Under the pieces are notes generated by a model. That model was not told the DNA's origin and did not search any database. It saw only the letters and a list, made by a program, of their open reading frames with translations. Positions 34,157 through 41,743 of a stretch of 47,072 nt of DNA are shown in pieces. Location: assembly GCA_904374795.1 (NCBI GenBank), contig CAJFEV010000002.1, positions 1 through 47,072 on the forward strand. Direction: 5' to 3'. The position numbers and the translations under genes were made by a program. Position 1 is the first letter of the stretch. Every line of letters begins with the position of its first letter. The stretch is from an uncultured Bacilli bacterium (GTDB taxonomy: Bacteria > Bacillota_I > Bacilli_A > RF39 > UBA660).

Positions 34157-34472
34157 TTATAAGGACAACCCCAAACGATATGCTACAGGTGTTTGGTAAT
34201 TTAGTGAACCATGAATTCGCACATTGTTATACCAATTCACATAGTCAAATAATTCACGTTCTAATTCTTCTAAATTTGCAAATCTTCTGTTGAATGCAAA
34301 CTCTGTTTTAAAAATTTTATAGGTTGCTTCTGCGACTGCATTATCATACGGACACCCTTTTTTAGATAAAGAACGCTTAATATGAAATATATTGATTACC
34401 TCATCAATTAGTTTGTTTTTGAATTCATTCCCTCTGTCTGTATGAAATATTTTATCTGATATTTTTGACTTT
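34157..34472 (-). pseudogene. IS3-family transposase (OrfB), C-terminal fragment
   Basis: The minus-strand frame encodes HTDRGNEF, SLSKKGCPYDNAVAEATYKI and NWYNNVRIHGSLNYQTP, the second half of the IS3/IS150 integrase core with its catalytic Asp and Glu, ending at TAA 34157. TGGATTGTCAACACTTTTTT just left of it (about 34128-34147) is probably the IS end. It appears inserted into the IS1202-like copy. The 5' two thirds are gone. Confidence 0.85.
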
Positions 34473-34527
34473 CAGAATTGCAAATAAAAAACATTTTCAT
34501 TATATGATATGTAAAAACTGTTTCTTA

Positions 34528-34885
34528 AATTTGCATCGAGATTTTAAAAGGTCAATATATATTTGCTTGCAGTTATTATACTTTAAAATATGGTTAATTG
34601 TAGAGGAAAATAAGAACTAAAAAATATTTTCATGTGTTAGTAATTCATCGTTGGTTTACATAATATACATTATGCAATATTTAAATTTGCAATAAAAATT
34701 GTTTTATAAATGCTTATTTGCTTTGTTTTTTCATTTTATTAATATTGATTTTGTTTTTTATAAAATTCATTTGTTTTAACATTTTAATTTTTTTATTATG
34801 TATTATTAATTATATTAATTATTTCATTTAGTTCTTATTATTGTATTATTGTATGGTTTGCTAATTTGCATCGAAATTTGAAAAG
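34528..34885. repeat. AT-rich stretch bounded by 23-bp direct repeats
   Basis: AATTTGCATCGAGATTTTAAAAG (34528-34550) recurs at 34863-34885 with two mismatches, and a partial AATTTGCAATAAA lies between. The roughly 310 bp between is extremely AT-rich with no gene. ATGCA/TGCAT forms a small palindrome at 34896-34910. Could be the scar of a lost element, a MITE or a structural AT island. Confidence 0.55.
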
Positions 34886-34965
34886 ATGAATAATTATGCA
34901 TTCAGTGCATCAAAATCTTTATCTTCCCTCTTTTTCCATATTTAAAAAGTAGGGGACTTGCAACA

Positions 34966-34992
34966 AAAAATACTAGAGTAGTCTAGTATTTT
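34966..34992 (-). terminator. Terminator of the XRE regulator gene
   Basis: AAAATACTAGA (34967-34977) pairs perfectly with TCTAGTATTTT (34982-34992). The regulator stop (34991-34993) touches the hairpin. Confidence 0.88.
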
Positions 34993-35782
34993 ATTCGTTA
35001 CCAATCATTGAACCACGTGATTCAATTTCAGCGATTTTTTCAAAAACTTCTTCAGCGTTATTTACATTAATTTCTGTATAGCCAAGTTCTTTTAAAGCTT
35101 GAATTCGTACGGTATTTAATTGTTGAGTACGACTTAATTTTTCTTCATTTTTCTTTTCAATTTCTTGAACGAAACGACGATGAGATTCTGCTAATTTGCT
35201 ACGTGAAGCTCCCCCATTGTTATAAAGTGTTAGGGCAGAGTAAAGAATTCCTTCGAAAATGAATTGTTTATCTTCATTGAATTTAAATTCATCTGGTTTT
35301 GTAAATCCTGTTATTTTTGACATATATCCAAAAATATATTTTATTTCTGGTACATTACTCATTGATTGCAACATATGGAATAAGTATAAAAGAGCGTAAT
35401 AGTTCTCTTCCCTTTTCTCTTCATCACTAAGTTTTTCTTTGAGTAAATTTACAATGTCTGTTAAAAGAACTTGAGATTCTTTATTTAAATTTTTTAAATC
35501 TAAATAATTGTCTATATCATTTGCATTTTTCATGCCTTGATTCAAACGATTTTCAACGCTCATTAAATAATCTGTTGTTACATTAATTTTTTCTAAAGCT
35601 TTGTCTGAATCATCTGTTATATCTAATAATTTATAAAGAAGAATTTTTTTCTCTTTAGGCCATTTATTTATATCATCGAGTTCAAGATAATTGTATACCA
35701 TTTGTCTAGAAACTCCTAGATATTTTGCTAGTCTTACCTTTGAAATTCCTAATTCTTGTAATAATTCATTTAATTTGTTCAT
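34991..35782 (-). CDS. XRE-type HTH transcriptional regulator
   Basis: 263 residues. N-terminal HTH: LNELLQELGISKVRLAKYLG followed by VSRQMVYNYLELDDINKWP. A long helical C-terminal region (about 65-260), rich in Glu and Lys, has no recognised sensory domain. It is expressed from the best promoter in the window (TTGACA, 17 bp, TATAAT) and closed by its own terminator, so it is a well-expressed single-gene unit. The HTH is close to the DNA-binding domains of phage-type and restriction-modification controllers. Its target is unknown. Confidence 0.85.
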   Translation of the reverse strand: MNKLNELLQELGISKVRLAKYLGVSRQMVYNYLELDDINKWPKEKKILLYKLLDITDDSDKALEKINVTTDYLMSVENRLNQGMKNANDIDNYLDLKNLNKESQVLLTDIVNLLKEKLSDEEKREENYYALLYLFHMLQSMSNVPEIKYIFGYMSKITGFTKPDEFKFNEDKQFIFEGILYSALTLYNNGGASRSKLAESHRRFVQEIEKKNEEKLSRTQQLNTVRIQALKELGYTEINVNNAEEVFEKIAEIESRGSMIGNE

Positions 35783-35819
35783 TTTCTATGCCTACTCTCT
35801 TTTTAATATTTACATTATA

Positions 35820-35848
35820 ATTATATCTACTTAACATTTTTGTGTCAA
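35820..35848 (-). promoter_or_regulatory. Full-consensus promoter of the XRE regulator
   Basis: On the minus strand a perfect TTGACA (35848-35843), exactly 17 bp, then a perfect TATAAT (35825-35820), directly followed by a second TATAAT in the initial transcribed region. Confidence 0.92.
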
Positions 35849-35880
35849 GTAAAAGGGCATGAAATTTTTGGAAAAGTCTT

Positions 35881-36999
35881 TTAATCACTTAAATACCAAA
35901 GTTTTTCATTATTTTTAAAAACTTCTTTTATAATCCCGCTTCCTAAGCATTCTTCACCAAGATAAAAAACACAAAACTGACCTGGAGTTACGGATTTTAC
36001 TTGTTCTGGATATGTAACTTTTACTTCATCATTTTCTAAATAATCGATTTGAACTGCATAATCGCTACCACGGTAGCGAAATTTTGCGGTACAAAAAGTA
36101 GGATGTGTGGCACTTATCCAATTGACTTGTTCTAAAGTACAGCTGTCACTCATTAAGTAAGAGCTATCTTCGCCAAAAGCAACATATAAAATGTTTTTAG
36201 AAACGTTTTTGCCACATACATAGTGTCTTTCTTTAAATCCTGATAACCCTACATTTTTTCGTTGACCTATAGTATAGTTCATGAGGCCGGTGTGTCTTCC
36301 AATAACTTCATTTGTTTCTACATTGACGATATCTCCTGGATTTGGTTTTAGATAGTTATGAATAAACTCTTGAAAATGTCTTTCTCCAATAAAGCAAATG
36401 CCTGTTGAATCTTTTTTAGAAGCTACGTTTAGCTTTGCTTCTTCAGCAATTTTACGTACTTCTGGTTTTGTTAAATTGCCAACAGGAAATAAAACGTCTT
36501 TTAATTGGTCAGGTGTAAGCTGCGCTAGGAAATACGTTTGGTCTTTGTTCGTGTCTATTCCTCTTAAAAGTTTGCCATTTTCCATTCTTGCATAATGTCC
36601 AGTTGCCATATATTTTGCCCCTAATTTGTAGGCTTCTTTTTTAAATACATCAAATTTAATATATTTATTGCATAGTAAGTCTGGATTAGGTGTTCGGCCC
36701 TTTTTTAATTCTTCTAAAAAATAGGTGAAAACGTTATCCCAGTATTCTTTTATAAAATCTACTCGATGTAGAGGTATACCTAAAATTTGACAAGCTTTTA
36801 AAGCATCTTGATAATCTTGTTCTTGAGGACAAATAGAGTTATCTATGGTTGGATTTCCTAAAACATCGTTATTTAATGATGCGTCCCAGTTTCGCATGAA
36901 TAATCCTTCTACTTCATATCCTTCTTTTAGTAAAAGATAAGCACTTACTGCAGAGTCTACTCCTCCACTCATTCCAACAATTACTTTTTCCTTTTCCAT
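35881..36999 (-). CDS. mnmA: tRNA-specific 2-thiouridylase MnmA
   Basis: MnmA thiolates U34 of tRNA-Lys, -Glu and -Gln. The PP-loop GMSGGVDSAVSAYLL is at the N-terminus. The first catalytic Cys is in NPDLLCNKYIKF and the second in STGICFIGERHFQEF. KDQTYFLAQL, HTGLMNYTIGQRKNVGL and a C-terminal beta barrel ending QFCVFYLGEECLGSGII are all present. 372 residues. It lies 98 bp upstream of the XRE gene's predicted start of transcription. A TATAAT on the minus strand (37029-37024) is a candidate -10. Confidence 0.97.
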   Translation of the reverse strand: MEKEKVIVGMSGGVDSAVSAYLLLKEGYEVEGLFMRNWDASLNNDVLGNPTIDNSICPQEQDYQDALKACQILGIPLHRVDFIKEYWDNVFTYFLEELKKGRTPNPDLLCNKYIKFDVFKKEAYKLGAKYMATGHYARMENGKLLRGIDTNKDQTYFLAQLTPDQLKDVLFPVGNLTKPEVRKIAEEAKLNVASKKDSTGICFIGERHFQEFIHNYLKPNPGDIVNVETNEVIGRHTGLMNYTIGQRKNVGLSGFKERHYVCGKNVSKNILYVAFGEDSSYLMSDSCTLEQVNWISATHPTFCTAKFRYRGSDYAVQIDYLENDEVKVTYPEQVKSVTPGQFCVFYLGEECLGSGIIKEVFKNNEKLWYLSD

Positions 37000-37029
37000 A
37001 TTGCACTTCCTTAACTTCTATCTATTATA

Positions 37030-37608
37030 TCAAAGAATTAAAAAATTAAAAAGTGGTAGAATTTTGCTTCCTAGTCCCCATAGTAAAGCATCATAAATTA
37101 TAAGAAGAAAAGTGCATAATGCACAGCCTTTAACTAGGTGAACAACAATAATACTTGGGTCGGTTTTGTAGATATATTTTCCAATCATTTTTCTGGCTAT
37201 TCGAAGACATTTTGAAAATAAAAATAAGAGACAAATGAGATAGAATACTTTTGTAATTAAAATAAAAATACAAGCAAAAACAAAACCGATTAAGCCATAC
37301 GTTAAACTAAAAATTCCTAAGAGAAAACCAATACTCATTCCTTCATAAAAAATCAGGGTACATAAAAAGGGAATCCCGATTGCAAAAAAGCTTGTGAGTA
37401 TTCCGATTACGAAAACAAAAAAATGAAAAAATAAATAATTATATGTACGATTTGATATATTTTCTGCAAAATAAGTGACTTCTTCTTTTAATATATCGAT
37501 GTGTGAAATACCGAGATATAATCCAACAACGATACCAAATATAAGTAAAACTGCTAAGAATAGTACAAAATATTGATTCTTTTTAAAATATTCTTTGCAA
37601 CATTTCAA
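37030..37608 (-). CDS. SpoIIM-like (DUF95) membrane protein
   Basis: 192 residues with five to six membrane helices (FVLFLAVLLIFGIVVGLYLG, HFFVFVIGILTSFFAIGIPF, FLLGIFSLTYGLIGFVFACI and others). The order and the conserved small-residue helices resemble stage II sporulation protein M, part of the SpoIIDMP cell-wall machinery, but it stands alone without SpoIID or SpoIIP. TTG 37608 is preferred over GTG 37617 because AGGTGA lies 5 nt before it. Divergent from the small gene at 37685. Role in a sporulation-like or general membrane process is unknown. Confidence 0.7.
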   Translation of the reverse strand: MKCCKEYFKKNQYFVLFLAVLLIFGIVVGLYLGISHIDILKEEVTYFAENISNRTYNYLFFHFFVFVIGILTSFFAIGIPFLCTLIFYEGMSIGFLLGIFSLTYGLIGFVFACIFILITKVFYLICLLFLFSKCLRIARKMIGKYIYKTDPSIIVVHLVKGCALCTFLLIIYDALLWGLGSKILPLFNFLIL

Positions 37609-37630
37609 GTTAATCACCTAAGAAAGTATA

Positions 37631-37659
37631 TTTACAAACACGAGATTTTATGATAAATT
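37631..37659 (+). promoter_or_regulatory. Promoter of the 31-residue protein gene
   Basis: TTTACA (37631-37636), 17 bp, TAAATT (37654-37659) with an extended TGA before it. Confidence 0.65.
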
Positions 37660-37684
37660 TAATAGGAAAAAGAGAGGTCATTTT

Positions 37685-37780
37685 ATGAATAAAAGAGTAC
37701 GACAAGTAGTTACATGGATTATTTTATTTATTATGGTAGCTGGAATTGTTGCTAGTATTGCAGTTTATGCATTTCAATAA
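37685..37780 (+). CDS. 31-residue single-pass membrane protein (DUF4044-like)
   Basis: ATG 37685 behind AGAGAGGT gives MNKRVRQVVTWIILFIMVAG and a further hydrophobic stretch to the stop: one short basic N-terminus and one transmembrane helix. Length and layout match the tiny DUF4044-type proteins of Firmicutes. Own promoter and own terminator support a real gene. Function unknown. Confidence 0.7.
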   Translation: MNKRVRQVVTWIILFIMVAGIVASIAVYAFQ

Positions 37781-37784
37781 AAAG

Positions 37785-37807
37785 AATCGAGTTAGGTCTC
37801 GATTTTT
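37785..37807. terminator. Terminator between the small membrane gene and spoIVB
   Basis: AATCGAG (37785-37791) and CTCGATT (37798-37804) enclose TTAGGT and are followed by T7. The spoIVB stop lies at 37808-37810, so it may serve both directions. Confidence 0.85.
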
Positions 37808-38797
37808 TTATTCCGCATATTTATCTCCAGTTTCTAACATAGTTGTAATGAATATTCCATATCCAGTGAGTGGGTTGTCGACAATAACATGTGTAACTGC
37901 TCCGATTAGTTTATCGTTTTGGACGATGGGAGAGCCACTCATCCCTTGCACTACTCCACCAGTTTTTTCAATGAGTTCTTTATCTGTTATTTCAAATGTA
38001 ACATTTTTTACATCACTATATTCTTTAATACTTGTAATTTCAATCTCATATTCTTTTTTTTCTTGACCATCTAAAACCGTATAAATTGAGGCTTTTCCAA
38101 TTTTGATTTCATCTGGATTAGCAATTTCTATTACTTTGGTATTTAGGTCAGCCTCATAAATTCCATAAATGCCATGTGAACCATTTGTTAAGATGTTTCC
38201 ATAAATATTTTTGTAATTGAAATTTGCATTTTTAGCTCCAGCTACGCCAGTACTACTTTTATTAATACTTGTAATGGTGCTTTCAAAAATTCTACCTGTT
38301 TTTACCTCTACTATTTCGCTTGTAGTACTTTCAAGAATTTCGTGTCCTAAAGCTCCGTAGACTTTGGTTTCTGGGTCAATGTAAGTAAGTGTTCCAATAC
38401 CGGTAATACTATCTTTTACGTAGAGCCCAGTTTTATAAATTCCATCTACTTTTTCTAAGGTCATTTTTATTTTCTTTTCTTCATGATCACGATTTACAAT
38501 TAATTCAATTTCATTATTCATTATTTCTTTTTCAATGACCGATGTTAAATCGCTAATAGAAGATACTTGTGTTTGATTTACCTTAATGATTAAATCCCCA
38601 ATTTGAATTTCAGGTGTGCCTTTTACATATTCACCATTTACAGGGTAGAAACCTATAACCATGACACCAGGTGTTTCAATATGAATTCCAACACTTTCTC
38701 CACCTAAGATCACTTTATTTGAATAGGCAAATACTTGTAAAGGAAATAAAAATATGACCACTAAAAATAAAATCATGTTTTTATAATTTTTTTTCAT
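37808..38797 (-). CDS. spoIVB: SpoIVB-like serine peptidase (S55)
   Basis: In spore formers SpoIVB crosses the inner forespore membrane and cleaves SpoIVFA to activate sigma-K. 329 residues. Signal anchor (MILFLVVIFLFPLQVFAYS), then a PDZ domain (about 45-115, GDLIIKVNQTQVSSISDLT), then the S55 peptidase domain: ITGIGTLTYIDPETKVYGALGHEI with the catalytic His, and GGVVQGMSGSPIVQNDKLIG with the nucleophile Ser. The catalytic apparatus looks intact. It is shorter than the 425-residue B. subtilis protein. Whether the host still sporulates cannot be seen here. Confidence 0.9.
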   Translation of the reverse strand: MKKNYKNMILFLVVIFLFPLQVFAYSNKVILGGESVGIHIETPGVMVIGFYPVNGEYVKGTPEIQIGDLIIKVNQTQVSSISDLTSVIEKEIMNNEIELIVNRDHEEKKIKMTLEKVDGIYKTGLYVKDSITGIGTLTYIDPETKVYGALGHEILESTTSEIVEVKTGRIFESTITSINKSSTGVAGAKNANFNYKNIYGNILTNGSHGIYGIYEADLNTKVIEIANPDEIKIGKASIYTVLDGQEKKEYEIEITSIKEYSDVKNVTFEITDKELIEKTGGVVQGMSGSPIVQNDKLIGAVTHVIVDNPLTGYGIFITTMLETGDKYAE

Positions 38798-38921
38798 TTT
38801 ACTCTTCCTTTCTAATCATCATGTAGTATAAACAACTTTTCTTTCAAAACTATGGAAATAGTTGCTATGGAAAAATTTGGCTTTTTTATGGTATACTTTT
38901 ATTAGAAAGGATAGAAAGAAT

Positions 38922-39452
38922 ATGAATGATGTTATCCATGCTTTATGTAATAGAAGAAGTTGTAGAAAGTACTTAAAAAAACAAATTCCTGAAAAAGATT
39001 TACAAATCATTTTAAAATGTGGTACGTATGCTCCAAATGGAAAAGAAAAACAAAGTGCTTCCATTGTGGTGATTCAGGATGCCAATCTTATTAAAAAGAT
39101 TGCTAAAATGAATAGTAGTTTTATTCGAAAGGAAGGCATTAACCCTTTTTACGATGCCCCCACTCTACTTATCATTTTTGCAGATAAAAATGTAAGTACT
39201 TATGTTCAAGATGGCGCTGCGGTTGCTTCTAATCTTATTCATGCTGCGTATAGTTTAGGCATCGACTCTTGTTGGATTCATCGTGCTAAGGAAACCTTTG
39301 AAACTTTTGAGGGAAAAGAACTTATGAAAAAATGGGGATTAGGGGAAAATTTTGAAGGAATTGCAAATGTAATCTTAGGTTATCGCGATGGAAACCTTCT
39401 TGCTCCTGCAGAAAGAAAGGAAAATTATATTATTTATAATGAAAAAAGATAG
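38922..39452 (+). CDS. Nitroreductase-family flavoprotein
   Basis: 176 residues from ATG 38922, behind AGAAAGG (38904-38910). The N-terminal ALCNRRSCRKYLKKQIPEKD is the FMN-binding RRSxRxF start. YAPNGKEKQS is the second FMN contact, VQDGAAVASNLIHAAYSLGI the dimer helix with the GI(D)SCWI substrate segment, and ANVILGYRDG the end of the fold. It probably reduces nitro-compounds or quinones with NAD(P)H. TATACT at 38892-38897 is a likely -10. Its stop is inside the shared terminator with the GreA-like gene. Confidence 0.9.
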   Translation: MNDVIHALCNRRSCRKYLKKQIPEKDLQIILKCGTYAPNGKEKQSASIVVIQDANLIKKIAKMNSSFIRKEGINPFYDAPTLLIIFADKNVSTYVQDGAAVASNLIHAAYSLGIDSCWIHRAKETFETFEGKELMKKWGLGENFEGIANVILGYRDGNLLAPAERKENYIIYNEKR

Positions 39453-39469
39453 AGCTTTCTATCTTTTTT
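39442..39469. terminator. Bidirectional terminator with both stop codons inside
   Basis: AAAAAAGATAGA (39442-39453) pairs perfectly with TCTATCTTTTTT (39458-39469). The stop of the nitroreductase (TAG 39450-39452) is in the left arm and the stop of the GreA-like gene (39459-39461, minus) in the right arm. Confidence 0.92.
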
Positions 39470-39947
39470 CTAGGATTTCTACCATTATTTCTTTTTCGTT
39501 AACAAAATATTTTACCTTTGAACCTATTTTTTGTAAATAGAGTGCTTTTCCTAAAGGACTATTTATGGTTATTTCTTTTATTTTTGCTGTTACTACAGGA
39601 AAATATTTTCCTGTGAGTTTAACTATATCCTCCTCATAGTCCTCTTCACTATAAAAGAAACGTATACATACTATGTCTTCAAGGTAAATCAGATTGTTGT
39701 CTTTTTTTTCTTCAGAGATGATTTCTAGTTTTTGCTTATCTAAAATCATTTTTTGAAGCTCGTTAGAAATTCTTCTTTCTTCTTGAATAGCTTCTTCGAA
39801 AGCAAAATTATCATGCCATCCATCTCCTGGAGCATTTCGAATTGCTTCGCCTTGAAATTGTAAATTTTTTTCTAGAAATTTTCTTTTTTTCTCCAATTCT
39901 TCTAGAAATTCTTGCAAACCTTCTTTTGAAACATAAATTTTATCCAT
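39459..39947 (-). CDS. GreA/GreB-type transcript cleavage factor
   Basis: 162 residues from ATG 39947, with GAGGAGG just upstream. It has the GreA plan: an N-terminal antiparallel coiled coil (GLQEFLEELEKKRKFLEKNL, then EEAIQEERRISNELQKMIL) with the tip loop APGDGWHDNFAF, and a C-terminal FKBP-like domain ending INSPLGKALY. The tip keeps the acidic Asp of GDxxENAEY but has WHDNF instead of SENAE. GreA rescues backtracked RNA polymerase. It is a divergent member, possibly a paralogue with a modified tip. Confidence 0.8.
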   Translation of the reverse strand: MDKIYVSKEGLQEFLEELEKKRKFLEKNLQFQGEAIRNAPGDGWHDNFAFEEAIQEERRISNELQKMILDKQKLEIISEEKKDNNLIYLEDIVCIRFFYSEEDYEEDIVKLTGKYFPVVTAKIKEITINSPLGKALYLQKIGSKVKYFVNEKEIMVEILEKR

Positions 39948-40066
39948 TTTCCTCCTCTTCGGAAAACGATTTTGAAAACTATATTCAGTATGACACGATT
40001 TTAATGGAAATGCAAGGAAAAAGATTTTTAGTTGAATTATTTTACATGAAGATATATTAGATAGAC

Positions 40067-40094
40067 GCAAAAAAAGAAGGATAGTTTCCTTCTT
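40067..40094 (-). terminator. Terminator of the nusB-xse-proS operon
   Basis: AAGAAGGA (40074-40081) and TCCTTCTT (40087-40094) with a minus-strand T-run (plus A-run 40070-40075). The proS stop overlaps the right arm. Confidence 0.85.
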
Positions 40095-41514
40095 AATATT
40101 GTTTGCCTACATATATACGACAAGTTGCTTCTTGTCCACATACAATACATTTTCCAGTTGGTTTTTCTTCTTCAATAATACAGCGACTTTTATATCCTGT
40201 ATCATTTTTAATTTGTTCTTCACATTCTGTTTTTCCACACCAATTTATCTTGATAAAACCAGTTTTTTCTTTAATTAATTCTTTCATATCATCATAGTCT
40301 TTTACATCAAAGATTTTTTTGTTTCTTCTTTGTAAAGCTCTATCATACATATCTTTTTGAATTGTTTCTAAAAGTTTTAAGATGTAGTCTGCTACTTCAT
40401 TTGTTTTCACTTTATATTTTTCTAAAGTATCTCTTCTAACTACAGTTACTTCATCGTTTTCTAAATCTCTTTTTCCAATCTCGACACGGATTGGAATACC
40501 TTTAACTTCTGCTTCAGCAAATTTATAGCCAGGGCTTTTATCTGAATCATCGATTTTATAAGTGTATTCTTCAGGAATTTTTTTAATAATCTCATCAATG
40601 GTATTTAAAATACTTTCTTCTTGTGTAATTGGAATAAAGATTATTTTAATTGGAGCAATGTTTGGTGGAAGTACTAGACCATGATTGTCTCCGTGAGTCA
40701 TAATTATTCCGCCAATCATTCTTGTTGAAACTCCCCAGCTTGTTTGATATGGAGTTTGCAATGTGTTGTTCTCATCTAGAAATTGAATTCCAAAAGCTTT
40801 AGCAAAATGGTTGCCAAAATAATGACTCGTTCCGTTTTGTAGTGCTACTCCATCATACATCATTGCTTCTAGAGTGTATGTTTCTTCAGCACCAGCGAAT
40901 TTTTCTTTTTCTGTTTTTCTACCAACTAAAACAGGTAAAGCTAAGATATTTCTTTGAAAATCTTCATATATTTTTAGCATTCTTAGAGTTTCTTTTTTGG
41001 CTTCTTCGCTTGTTTTGTGCATCGTGTGTCCTTCTTGCCAAAGAATTTCTCTACTTCTTAAAAATGGTCTTGTTGTTTTTTCCCAACGAACGATTGTACA
41101 CCATTGATTATATAGTTTAGGTAAATCCCGGTAAGACTTGATAATGTTTTTATAGTGTTCACAGAATAAAACTTCACTTGTTGGTCTTACACACATTTTC
41201 TCTTCTAATTTTTCGTTTCCACCATGTGTAACCCAGGCTACCTCTGGCGCGAAACCATTAACGTGTTCTTTTTCTACATTTAATAAAGACTCTGGGATAA
41301 ACATAGGCATCTGAACATTTTCATGACCTGTTTTTTTAAATTCTTTATCCAAAATTTTTTGAATATTTTCCCAAATTGCATAGCCATAAGGTCTAATGAT
41401 CATACTGCCTTTCACTGATGAATAAGCTACTAAATCAGCTTCTCTTACAACATCTGTGTACCATTTGGCAAAATCTACATCACGGTCGGTAATTTTACTA
41501 ACTAATTTGCTCAT
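40093..41514 (-). CDS. proS: Prolyl-tRNA synthetase, archaeal/eukaryal-like short form
   Basis: 473 residues, class II synthetase without the INS editing domain of the long bacterial type. Motif 2 is in WCTIVRWEKTTRPFLRSRE, motif 3 in the TSWGVSTRMIGGIIMTHGD region, and MCVRPTSEVLF and ILWQEGHTMH are present. The C-terminal zinc-binding domain has NWCGKTECEEQI and GKCIVCGQEATCRIYVGKQY, as in ProS type 3 (Mycoplasma, Thermus, archaea). It starts inside the xseB 3' end (17-bp overlap). Confidence 0.97.
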   Translation of the reverse strand: MSKLVSKITDRDVDFAKWYTDVVREADLVAYSSVKGSMIIRPYGYAIWENIQKILDKEFKKTGHENVQMPMFIPESLLNVEKEHVNGFAPEVAWVTHGGNEKLEEKMCVRPTSEVLFCEHYKNIIKSYRDLPKLYNQWCTIVRWEKTTRPFLRSREILWQEGHTMHKTSEEAKKETLRMLKIYEDFQRNILALPVLVGRKTEKEKFAGAEETYTLEAMMYDGVALQNGTSHYFGNHFAKAFGIQFLDENNTLQTPYQTSWGVSTRMIGGIIMTHGDNHGLVLPPNIAPIKIIFIPITQEESILNTIDEIIKKIPEEYTYKIDDSDKSPGYKFAEAEVKGIPIRVEIGKRDLENDEVTVVRRDTLEKYKVKTNEVADYILKLLETIQKDMYDRALQRRNKKIFDVKDYDDMKELIKEKTGFIKINWCGKTECEEQIKNDTGYKSRCIIEEEKPTGKCIVCGQEATCRIYVGKQY

Positions 41515-41743
41515 GACTCTCTTCCTTACCTTCTAATTCAAAGTCTTTTAATTCATCGTTTTCGCTTAAAATCTTATTCACTTGTTTGGTTGCTTTATCT
41601 AGTTTTTCTTGGCAAATTTTAACTAAATTCATTGCATCGGTATATTTATTAATAGCTTCTTCTAATGGAATACTTCCGCTTTCTAAATCTTTAATAATTC
41701 CTTCTAAATCTTGTAATGCTTTTTCAAATGTAATTTCATTCAT
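41498..41743 (-). CDS. xseB: Exodeoxyribonuclease VII small subunit
   Basis: 81 residues; TFEKALQDLEGIIKDLESGS, PLEEAINKYTDAMNLVKICQ and LDKATKQVNKIL cover the whole conserved three-helix fold. It binds XseA in the exonuclease VII complex that degrades single-stranded DNA. The start overlaps the xseA stop by 4 bp and the end overlaps proS, giving stoichiometric coupling. Confidence 0.95.
   Translation of the reverse strand: MNEITFEKALQDLEGIIKDLESGSIPLEEAINKYTDAMNLVKICQEKLDKATKQVNKILSENDELKDFELEGKEESHEQIS

Noticed and set aside
34476..34960. Replication origin in the AT-rich stretch
   Set aside because: No DnaA boxes, dnaA/dnaN or iteron series; only two copies of one repeat.
37030..38797. 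Evidence that the organism sporulates
   Set aside because: SpoIVB and a SpoIIM-like protein alone are not proof; related non-spore formers may keep them, and no other spore genes are in the window.
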